From positions 1 through 13,411 of the forward strand of contig JAJYGE010000180.1 in assembly GCA_021785155.1 (NCBI GenBank): a stretch of DNA of 13,411 bases, given 5' to 3'. Under the pieces are notes generated by a model that worked only from the letters and a program-made list of their open reading frames with translations, was not told the origin of the DNA and searched no databases. Shown here in pieces: positions 7,559 through 13,411 of the stretch. The translations under genes were made by a program, and so were the position numbers. How positions within the stretch are numbered: the stretch's first letter is position 1; each line of letters opens with the position of its first letter. This DNA is from Planctomycetota bacterium. GTDB lineage: Bacteria > Planctomycetota > Phycisphaerae > WQYP01.

Positions 7559-7864
7559 GTCGGCTCCTACGATTCAGGTTGCGGCGCACAGCTTACCGCC
7601 GCATACATGCTAACGGTAAAGCCAGGTGTGGTCTACTTTCTATTTCCAGGCGGTGGCAAACAGTATTTGGGATTTAGCGTTGGGCATGTTTTCAGTTGTC
7701 GGTTTTCGGGGTGCCGCGGCAAGGTAGCCAAGATGCTTACTCCAGAATCCGCAATCCAGTGGATTCTCCACAACGACAACACGACACGAAGAGTTTTATT
7801 TCACCACAGAGACAACGGGAAAAAGCGGTACCCGTGGACGGTGAACAACGTACCGCCGCTTGCA
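7559..7864. other. Intergenic stretch between glycosidase and Trm112-family gene
   Basis: No convincing gene. It contains a 7-bp inverted repeat AGAATCC (7744-7750) / GGATTCT (7761-7767) with a 10-nt loop. At 7799-7814 there is a TTTCACCACAGAGACA segment of the low-complexity kind that occurs dispersed in intergenic DNA of many environmental bacteria. A plus-strand open frame at 7607-7900 has no ribosome site or family features. I do not see a clear terminator for the glycosidase mRNA or a clear promoter for the Trm112-family gene. Confidence 0.45.
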
Positions 7865-10519
7865 TCATCCTCCCGGCGGATCAAAAAATATGCCGCTTAG
7901 AACCGCGTTGCCCCCACGGATCGGGTCAAACCGCACGCGCACGCTGCCGTGGCATTCAAAGACCATGTACTTGCCGCCGGAGAAGTGCGAAAATGCCTGC
8001 ACCGGGGCCAGTAACTTTTTGGTTCGCAGGTCTTCAATCGTAATAACCTCCTTGCGGTTCTTGCGATCAAAATCGACCGCGTACAACGCCAGCAGATAGT
8101 TGCGCCGGTGCCGAAGTCGAATATCCACCGCCGCCTGCGGGGCCTGGGACGTCAAATCGGAAAAGACTACGCCAGCCATGCGATGATTCCGCCCATTTTT
8201 CGGACTTGCCGCCAATGCCCGTGGATCGGAGCCATTGCTTGGCCACCGGGTTTTATGTGTCCAAAGGCAATGAACCGACTTGACATAGCTGGGGAGGTGT
8301 TCAATGTTCGCCTCCTTCGGACCATCGGCGAACAGTACATATCCGTCGCGCCCATATACGCCACCCCAGTTGCCCTGCGTTATGGAATCCTGCCACAGTA
8401 CCTGCACGGGATAAATAAACGGTTCATGCAGGAATGGCGGCGTATGGCCATGGTAGGAAATAGCCAGGGTATATTGCCCGGGCCGCACATCCGTGAAATA
8501 AACAAAATTCCGGCTTTGCACCGCACCGCCCACGCCGGGACACGCGGTAAAATGGCCATCTTTCCAGGCCGGCTGTCCGTTGATGGTTATTTCAGTGATG
8601 CGGCGAAACACATTGGGCACACCGATTTTTGCCACAATGCCGTTTGGAATTCTGTACCTGGCCGTACCACGGTTCACATTCAGGGACTCGCAAATAATCC
8701 CATGCGGCGTGGGGGCGGTGGCTTTAACCCAAGTCAGGGTACGGCCAAGATGCGGCACAATATCCACGGTGGCAAAACCGGGGGTCATTGGCCGGATGCC
8801 CGCAATCCACTGCGTAAGCCAGGTGGTACACCCGGAACTCCATGGATGGCAGAGGCTCGTGGGGCCGCATATTGTGCTGGGAATACCGCCGTTGGTGGGG
8901 ATAATGTTATTCCAGCTTGGCCGGTAAACTTCAAAAAAAGTCGTGCCGCCATAATTAATCTGCCCGCCCCAATCGTCGAGCACGGTTTCCAACGCCTCGT
9001 CCCACCGGTGCAGCCGGGCCATTGCTTCTACTACGAAATACTCATTAAAGGGTGAATACGCCATGCGATCCAGCCGGTTGGCAAAGCATCGGCGGTACAA
9101 CATCCGCCGCTGGGCGGGGGTTGGGATGCCGGCGTTGATACCATCGGTGGCGGGATAAATGTTGACGGTCCGCACCCAGCTTGGCTGGCTCTGAATCTTG
9201 GCGGCATAGTCATCGGCGATTGTTTTGTATTGTGTCTGTAAACGCTTATTTCCAGCCGCACCGGCAGCCCAAGCGAAGCGGCGGCAAGATTCCACAAATA
9301 ACATGCGATAGGCTTCGCGGGTCTGCGGATTCTCCGCGCTGGCGAATCCGCCCAGCCGGTCCCCCCAACCGTAAAACGCAATATGCGGATGGGCGAAATT
9401 GGCGGCGGCCTTGGCCAGCAGAGTTTTTACCAGCGGGTAATAACGTTGCAATTCGGCCGCATCACCCGTGTAGCGGTAGTAATCCACGAGGCTTAGTACC
9501 CAGTATAGATAATAGCTCGCAATGCCGTTGCCCTTGCCGGCGGAAATGTTGAGATTTTGTTTGACGAAACTGAAATTTCCAAATGCCGCCATGGCCGCCG
9601 ACTGGGCAATGTGCGCATCGCCCACCCAGGAAATGCGGTCCCCGCGGTCCATGAGAACTGCCCCAAAGTAGTTTTTCAGCAGGTTTAATTTAACTGTGTA
9701 GGCACCGGTATACCATATCCGCGTGAGCATTGGATCGCTGCATGAGAAACTGCCGTTGTAATTTGTAGGTTTAATCTGGCAGACCGCCCGCACGGCAGTA
9801 ATATGCCACGGCTTACCGGAGAAGCTGCGGACATAAATCCATCCAAAGCGCACGCCCTCGTAGTATTGCGGATTGAGCTTCAACCGATAGGTATGACCAA
9901 CTTTTTCCGGTATGCCAATAGCATGGTTTGGCTCGTGGGCGGGCGCATCGAATTCGCTTACCCCCATTGCCACTTTGCTGCCGTTAAGGTCCGGACTGTC
10001 AAACTCAATCCATGCGGCACTTTCCGTGCCGAAGTCCACACGAATGGCACCCGTGCCTGTTACCGTGACATCACAATGGCCGCCGGTGACGGATTCCAAA
10101 CCAGAAAAGGATTTGGGAGTTTGCGTGCTGACCGCCATCGGGCGCAGCACATACGTCTGCAAGCCATCGCCGGCCCGCGGGTGCGCCCAGCGGTACGCCA
10201 CCAACGGATCGGGAGATAGTTTTACTTTTGGACCGCTCCATGCGCCGCCATGCAGGACCGGGTATGGCTCGGCAATCGGTGAACCGCCGGGAAGCAGATG
10301 CCAGCGTGGCAGACCGATGGTGCGCGGCGTGTCACCGCTTGCCGCGGTGTTGGCACCGTACGTTGCCGACCATACCAAAACCAGGGTGGTTACAAGCATG
10401 ACCACAAAGTTCCCGGCAGGCTGCCGACGGCTAAGTCGTCGGCAGCGCGAGCCGACAGGGCTGATGAATTCCGTATGTGCTCCGCCGCTATATCTAACCA
10501 TCGTTTTCTTGTTGCACAT
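7865..10519 (-). CDS. Exported GH78-type alpha-L-rhamnosidase-like glycoside hydrolase with extra C-terminal module
   Basis: An 884-residue protein. A hydrophobic signal at 37-57 ends in A-T-Y-G-A, after an unusually long 36-residue basic start. A beta-sandwich region follows at about 130-250, an (alpha/alpha)6 catalytic region at about 260-590, and a beta C-domain to about 690. A separate module at 711-884 is marked by T-Q-G-N-W-G-G-V-Y-G at its start and N-A-V-L-S-G-I-F-F-D at its end. The GH78 signature is D-R-G-D-R-I-S-W-V-G-D at 291-301; the position 7 before the last Asp, usually the Glu general acid, is Asp294. The presumed base is Glu530 in G-G-T-T-F-F-E-V-Y. Family enzymes invert terminal alpha-L-rhamnosyl bonds in pectin, glycans or plant glycosides. 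I chose the ATG at 10519 because AAGGA lies 9 nt upstream; an upstream TTG at 10630 has no such site. It diverges from the IclR/SDR operon, which fits joint deoxy-sugar use. Confidence 0.82.
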   Translation of the reverse strand: MCNKKTMVRYSGGAHTEFISPVGSRCRRLSRRQPAGNFVVMLVTTLVLVWSATYGANTAASGDTPRTIGLPRWHLLPGGSPIAEPYPVLHGGAWSGPKVKLSPDPLVAYRWAHPRAGDGLQTYVLRPMAVSTQTPKSFSGLESVTGGHCDVTVTGTGAIRVDFGTESAAWIEFDSPDLNGSKVAMGVSEFDAPAHEPNHAIGIPEKVGHTYRLKLNPQYYEGVRFGWIYVRSFSGKPWHITAVRAVCQIKPTNYNGSFSCSDPMLTRIWYTGAYTVKLNLLKNYFGAVLMDRGDRISWVGDAHIAQSAAMAAFGNFSFVKQNLNISAGKGNGIASYYLYWVLSLVDYYRYTGDAAELQRYYPLVKTLLAKAAANFAHPHIAFYGWGDRLGGFASAENPQTREAYRMLFVESCRRFAWAAGAAGNKRLQTQYKTIADDYAAKIQSQPSWVRTVNIYPATDGINAGIPTPAQRRMLYRRCFANRLDRMAYSPFNEYFVVEAMARLHRWDEALETVLDDWGGQINYGGTTFFEVYRPSWNNIIPTNGGIPSTICGPTSLCHPWSSGCTTWLTQWIAGIRPMTPGFATVDIVPHLGRTLTWVKATAPTPHGIICESLNVNRGTARYRIPNGIVAKIGVPNVFRRITEITINGQPAWKDGHFTACPGVGGAVQSRNFVYFTDVRPGQYTLAISYHGHTPPFLHEPFIYPVQVLWQDSITQGNWGGVYGRDGYVLFADGPKEANIEHLPSYVKSVHCLWTHKTRWPSNGSDPRALAASPKNGRNHRMAGVVFSDLTSQAPQAAVDIRLRHRRNYLLALYAVDFDRKNRKEVITIEDLRTKKLLAPVQAFSHFSGGKYMVFECHGSVRVRFDPIRGGNAVLSGIFFDPPGG
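10420..10446 (-). repeat. 10-bp palindrome inside the signal region of the glycosidase gene
   Basis: GCTGCCGACG (10420-10429), a 7-nt loop, and CGTCGGCAGC (10437-10446) form a perfect 10-bp stem, or 11 with a G-T pair. It encodes the basic R-C-R-R-L-S-R-R-Q-P stretch just before the hydrophobic signal core. It resembles the intergenic palindrome at 3552-3570 in arm sequence and loop size, and looks like a REP-type element carried in frame within a gene. Confidence 0.5.
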
Positions 10520-10794
10520 ATTCTTTTGTCCTTTTCCAGCCGGGCGGTTCATGTCACAGCCGTTGCAACACCGCCCGATAGGCTGATCCACAGGTACGTT
10601 CCCAGGAAAGTAATGCTCCTGGTTCAGCAATTTTACCCATCCGCGAAAGCACCATACTGTTGAGGGTGCGTGGCCCTTTCGGCGGACCGCTTTTTCATCA
10701 GCAGGTCAACTGTTGCCCATAGATCGGCACTTCTTTCGCTCGACGTTCCACGAGCCGCGTAAACTGTCACACACTACTTTTAATTCTAACTGTG
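10520..10794. other. Divergent control region between glycosidase and IclR operon
   Basis: No gene seen. Possible sites: palindrome GTTGCAAC at 10562-10569, about 45 bases before the glycosidase start; inverted repeat CCAGGA (10602-10607) / TCCTGG (10617-10622); GCTCG (10738-10742) / CGAGC (10751-10755); and a direct repeat AACTGT at 10762-10767 and 10788-10793, the second abutting the -35 of the IclR promoter. IclR proteins often bind near their own promoter, so the last two are the best operator candidates. No good promoter for the glycosidase was found by eye. Confidence 0.35.
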
Positions 10795-10823
10795 TTGACG
10801 GAGGATTGCAAGCACTTTATTAT
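10795..10823 (+). promoter_or_regulatory. Sigma70 promoter abutting the IclR start codon (leaderless transcript likely)
   Basis: TTGACG (10795-10800, 5 of 6) and TATTAT (10818-10823, 5 of 6) are separated by the ideal 17 nt. Transcription should start about 6-8 nt after the -10, at 10829-10831. The ATG triplets lie at 10826, 10829 and 10832, so the mRNA would have little or no leader. Confidence 0.6.
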
Positions 10824-10825
10824 AT

Positions 10826-11632
10826 ATGATGATGTTTAGCATTGGTAATAAAACTATACCCGCCATTCCGGCACTTGAACGCGGCTTGGATGTGTTGGAA
10901 CGCGTGTCTGGATTGGATACGCCATTGACGCTGACCGCCCTGGCGCGATCCTGCGGACGTTCCGTATCCGAGATTCAACGCGTGGTGGCCTGTTTGCATC
11001 AACGCGGCTATCTGTGTCGTGATTTCAATGGCGCTTACCGGGTCAGCAGTAAATTGTTCCGAATGGGACAGATGTACGCGCCCTTTAAGAATTTGCTGAC
11101 CCAGGCGAGTCTGCCGATGCGCGAATTTGCGCAACGGACCGGAGAATCGGTGCATATCAGCATACTGGCGGAAGACCGGCTGCTGATATTGGCCAATGTC
11201 CCCGGCCCCGGCTATGTGCAATTAGGCGTCAATGTCGGCAGCGTACATGATCCGGCTATCAGTGCCTCGGGCAAGGTGCTTTTGGCGGCCATGGCATCTC
11301 CCGACTTAGAGGCGTTTATTAAAAGGAACGCGGTTAAACCCGATGCCGTTAAATCTTTACGTCCGCGGCTGGCGAAAATTCGCCACAGTGGTTATGAATA
11401 TGTGGAAAGTCATCTGTTCCACGGTGTTTATGATCTGGCGCTGGGCGTCATGATGCCGGGTGGAGAATCGATCGCGGCCCTGGCGTGTTCATGGTTGCGT
11501 CCCCGGAAAGACACTGGGAACAAAAGAAATCATGCCTTACGATTGCTGCTGCCGAAGCTGCGATACTGCGCGCGGCAAATCGCCGCGGCGTTTGAACCTG
11601 CGGCGGTCAACACCAAGGAGATGACGCCATGA
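10826..11632 (+). CDS. IclR-family transcriptional regulator
   Basis: A 268-residue cytosolic DNA-binding protein of normal IclR length. The winged helix-turn-helix is at about 14-75: I-P-A-L-E-R-G-L-D-V-L at the start, L-T-A-L-A-R-S-C-G-R-S-V-S-E-I-Q-R as the recognition part, then L-H-Q-R-G-Y-L. The effector-binding domain follows at about 85-255 with the family's S-A-S-G-K at 146-150 and S-G-Y at 188-190. It is the first gene of the operon and overlaps the dehydrogenase start by four bases (ATGA), so it very likely controls the operon and perhaps the divergent glycosidase. The ligand is not readable; a sugar or sugar acid of the pathway is an inference. Three consecutive ATG codons open the frame, and the only GGAGG (10800-10804) is 21 nt upstream, within the promoter. 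Translation may therefore be leaderless, from the first, second or third ATG. Confidence 0.88.
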   Translation: MMMFSIGNKTIPAIPALERGLDVLERVSGLDTPLTLTALARSCGRSVSEIQRVVACLHQRGYLCRDFNGAYRVSSKLFRMGQMYAPFKNLLTQASLPMREFAQRTGESVHISILAEDRLLILANVPGPGYVQLGVNVGSVHDPAISASGKVLLAAMASPDLEAFIKRNAVKPDAVKSLRPRLAKIRHSGYEYVESHLFHGVYDLALGVMMPGGESIAALACSWLRPRKDTGNKRNHALRLLLPKLRYCARQIAAAFEPAAVNTKEMTP

Positions 11633-12390
11633 GCACCTGTTTTGGAACGCGAGCCTTGATAACCGGCGGATCACGCGGGATCGGTTTGGCTTATGCGGAG
11701 GCGCTGGTTGATAGCGGCTGCAGTGTTGTTATCAATCATTATGGCGACGGTGAGCAAGCCCGGCGGGAGTGTGCGCGGCTGAAAACAATTTCCCCGTGCC
11801 ATGAGATGGATGCTGATATAGCCAAACCGGAGCTGGCCAGGAAATTGGTACGGCAGGCGGCGGAAAAACTCGGTGGTCTGGATATCGTCATCAGCAATGC
11901 CGGAATTTGCCGGTTCACGCCGTTTTTAGACCTTACCGATGAGATTTGGTCCCGCCATGTTGATGTCAATTTTAACGGAGCCTTCCGGGTAACGCAGGAA
12001 GCGGCGAAAATAATGGCCGCGGCGGGCCGGGGCGGGCGAATTGTGTTTACCACCAGCGTTGGCGCATTTCGGTCCAACGCCACGCAAACGCATTATTGCG
12101 CCACCAAAGGCGGACTGGATCTGCTCATGCAGGGCATGGCATTGGAACTTGGGCCATACGGCATTACGGTTAATGCCATTGCTCCGGGTTGGATTCACAC
12201 GGATATTAATGACGCCGCTTCACGTGATACCACGGCGGTGCCGGCTTGGCTGAAAGCGCATTGCCCATTGGGGCGTCTGGGTCGTCCGAATGATCTCAAG
12301 GCGGCCCTGCTTTATTTGACGAGTCAAGAAGCATCGTATGTTACCGGAAGCACCGTGTCTGTCGATGGAGGTTGGAACGCACAATTATGA
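11629..12390 (+). CDS. Short-chain dehydrogenase resembling L-rhamnose 1-dehydrogenase
   Basis: A 253-residue classical SDR. It shows the T-G-G-S-R-G-I-G nucleotide motif at 12-19, N-A-G at 90-92, Asn114, Ser143, and the catalytic Y156-x-x-x-K160. The C-terminus ends Y-V-T-G-S-T-V-S-V-D-G-G-W. Several stretches recall the L-rhamnose 1-dehydrogenases of Azotobacter and Sphingomonas: N-A-G-I-C-x-F-x-x-F-L-D near 90, Q-T-H-Y-x-x-T-K near 153, A-L-E-L-G-P-Y-G-I near 171, T-D-I-N near 191 and P-L-G-R-L-G-x-P-x-D-L near 213. That enzyme oxidises L-rhamnose to the lactone with NAD(P)+, the first step of the non-phosphorylating pathway. Such motifs are also spread in other sugar SDRs, so a different 6-deoxy or neutral sugar is possible. 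No acidic residue follows the second strand (V-V-I-N-H), so NADP+ use is allowed. AAGGAG lies 8 nt before the ATG. Confidence 0.8.
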   Translation: MSTCFGTRALITGGSRGIGLAYAEALVDSGCSVVINHYGDGEQARRECARLKTISPCHEMDADIAKPELARKLVRQAAEKLGGLDIVISNAGICRFTPFLDLTDEIWSRHVDVNFNGAFRVTQEAAKIMAAAGRGGRIVFTTSVGAFRSNATQTHYCATKGGLDLLMQGMALELGPYGITVNAIAPGWIHTDINDAASRDTTAVPAWLKAHCPLGRLGRPNDLKAALLYLTSQEASYVTGSTVSVDGGWNAQL

Positions 12391-13187
12391 ATTCTTACCA
12401 GATTACATTACTGAAGATGGGTGAAACGCGTGTACCGGCGGCGGAAGTTTATTGGATGGAGCGGCTGAAGGGATGGGAAGCCCTCACGTTTTGGGCGTTG
12501 CTCATTACACACGGTGAACGCCGGATTTTGTTGAACACCGGATTTCCACAGGATGTTTCCGCCCTGCATAAACATTGGACCACCTGGGCCAGGGCCGCCA
12601 CCGGTGAAGACGGCCATGAGCCGGTGGTAAAACCCGAAAATTGGATTGTTCAGGCACTGGCGGCCCGCGGCATTACGCCATCGCAAATCACCGATGTGCT
12701 CATTACGCCGCTGACGGCTTACGCCACCGGCGGGCTGGATCAATTTTCCAACGCCCGGCTTTGGATATCCCGCCGGGGCTGGCTTGATTTTCATGCCCCG
12801 GATTCGGAGATTCCTCAACTTCCCCGCCATATTGTCTTTCCGCCATCGGTGCTGCGCTACCTGGTTCTGGAGGCCGCCACCCGTATTCACCTGCTTCCGG
12901 ACGAGGAAACTGAATTTATTCCCGGCATACGCGCATGGTTCTGTGGCGCGCACCATCGATCGAGCATGGTGTATCTGGTGAACACTTCCGCCGGTCGCGC
13001 GGCCATGACGGATGCCATCTTCACGTATCGCAATTTTGAGCAGCGGATTCCTCTGGGCCTTAGTGAATCGCTGGAGGAGCACCACCGACTCTATGCCCGG
13101 CTGGCCCGCCAGGCGGATTTGGTGATTCCACTTTATGACCCGCTCGTGAAGGAACGGCATCCCACGTTGCAGATAGGAGCATCATGA
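12387..13187 (+). CDS. Degenerate metallo-beta-lactamase-fold protein, lactonase-like but without most metal ligands
   Basis: A 266-residue cytosolic protein that follows the layout of AHL-lactonase-type (AiiA/AttM) MBL proteins: I-L-L-N-T-G at 47-52, a ligand loop at 106-116, an invariant-like G-x-H at 187-189, T-D-A at 208-210 and V-I-P-x-x-D-P-L at 246-253. In place of T-H-x-H-x-D-H it reads T107-P-L-T-A-Y-A-T-G-G116, so both His, the Asp and the next His are gone. The C-terminal His is Tyr250. Only His189 and Asp209 remain. It therefore should not bind two zinc ions and is unlikely to be a normal lactonase. The frame is open over its whole length and coupled by ATGA to genes on both sides, so it is under selection. 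I take the ATG at 12387; a TTG at 12372 directly abuts GGAGG and is worse. Its place between two dehydrogenases suggests a role in the sugar-lactone step, but this is inference. Confidence 0.78.
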   Translation: MNSYQITLLKMGETRVPAAEVYWMERLKGWEALTFWALLITHGERRILLNTGFPQDVSALHKHWTTWARAATGEDGHEPVVKPENWIVQALAARGITPSQITDVLITPLTAYATGGLDQFSNARLWISRRGWLDFHAPDSEIPQLPRHIVFPPSVLRYLVLEAATRIHLLPDEETEFIPGIRAWFCGAHHRSSMVYLVNTSAGRAAMTDAIFTYRNFEQRIPLGLSESLEEHHRLYARLARQADLVIPLYDPLVKERHPTLQIGAS

Positions 13188-13411
13188 TAACGTTAACTTT
13201 CACGGAGAAGACGGCGATCATCACCGGTGCTGGAAGCGGCTTCGGACGTGCCACAGCCCGGATGCTGGCGCAGTGCGGTGCCCGGATCGTCGGGGTGGAT
13301 CGAAACGTCAAGGCGCTGGCGGAAACGATGGCCACACTTGCGGGCACGGGGCATATCAGCATTGTCAAGGATTTGCGTCCGGCGCGGGCGGCCAATGAGG
13401 TCATCGCCGAA
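13184..13411 (+). CDS. Second short-chain dehydrogenase, N-terminal part (cut by window edge)
   Basis: Seventy-six codons are present and open to the edge. They show the SDR Rossmann start: T-A-I-I-T-G-A-G-S-G-F-G at 10-21 and V-G-V-D39-R at the end of the second strand, where the Asp favours NAD+. AGGAG precedes the ATG by 4 nt, and the start overlaps the previous stop as ATGA. The catalytic part lies outside the window, so substrate cannot be judged. In the non-phosphorylating rhamnose pathway a second SDR acts on 2-keto-3-deoxy-L-rhamnonate, which would fit this slot; that is a hypothesis only. Confidence 0.85.
   Translation, partial: MITLTFTEKTAIITGAGSGFGRATARMLAQCGARIVGVDRNVKALAETMATLAGTGHISIVKDLRPARAANEVIAE

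Noticed and set aside
7607..7900. Plus-strand open frame of 97 residues between the glycosidase and Trm112-family genes
   Set aside because: No ribosome site and no family features; its end overlaps the antisense glycosidase gene.
8108..9055. Long plus-strand open frames opposite the glycosidase gene
   Set aside because: Antisense shadows of a GC-rich coding gene with no start signal or recognisable domain.
10520..10630. Extension of the glycosidase to the TTG at 10630
   Set aside because: No Shine-Dalgarno site there, while the ATG at 10519 has AAGGA at good distance; the extension would place the signal peptide over 70 residues inside the protein.
12372..12386. TTG start for the MBL-fold protein
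   Set aside because: GGAGG directly touches the codon, leaving no spacing; the ATGA overlap at 12387 matches the other junctions of the operon.
1..13411. CRISPR array, tRNA, rRNA, insertion sequence or integrase
   Set aside because: No regularly spaced repeats, tRNA-like folds, transposase or integrase genes were seen on either strand.

Overview
The window looks like chromosomal DNA from a moderately GC-rich bacterium, most plausibly a planctomycete (Phycisphaerae-like) or a close PVC relative. The case rests on a decayed lipoprotein/pilin-like protein of a type common in Planctomycetota (C-terminus of the R-L-E-H-G-G-Y-P kind), on a secreted GH78-type glycosidase with an extra C-terminal module, and on the general gene style. 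This taxonomic call is an inference; no rRNA or tRNA is present.

Left part (1-3130, minus strand): a cation-transport operon. It reads, in transcription order, an NRAMP-superfamily transporter whose metal-site residues differ from Mn/Fe NRAMPs, a soluble PRC-barrel/MgtE-N/CBS protein, a small single-span membrane protein and the start of a further membrane or exported protein that leaves the window. A good sigma70-like promoter with a leader of about 135 nt precedes it. The arrangement suggests Mg2+ or another divalent cation sensed by the CBS protein and carried by the NRAMP-like protein.

Middle part (3130-7560): a roughly 700-base non-coding stretch holding the outward promoters of the NRAMP operon and of a XylE-like sugar/H+ symporter gene (plus strand). 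Behind the symporter lie a structured 200-base spacer and a pseudogene (plus strand) broken by a one-base shift at a T8 run and by an apparent Lys-to-stop change near its end. A Trm112-family small protein gene follows on the minus strand.

Right part (7865-13411): a divergent carbohydrate locus. A large exported GH78-type alpha-L-rhamnosidase-like protein is on the minus strand. On the plus strand is a tightly coupled operon whose three junctions are all ATGA overlaps: IclR-family regulator, SDR resembling L-rhamnose 1-dehydrogenase, a metallo-beta-lactamase-fold protein that has lost almost all metal ligands, and a second SDR cut by the window edge. Read together with the symporter, the locus suggests release, uptake and non-phosphorylating oxidation of L-rhamnose or another 6-deoxy sugar. 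The dehydrogenase / lactonase-like / dehydrogenase order matches the logic of that pathway, but the middle protein cannot be an ordinary zinc lactonase. The IclR gene also appears to be transcribed as a leaderless mRNA.
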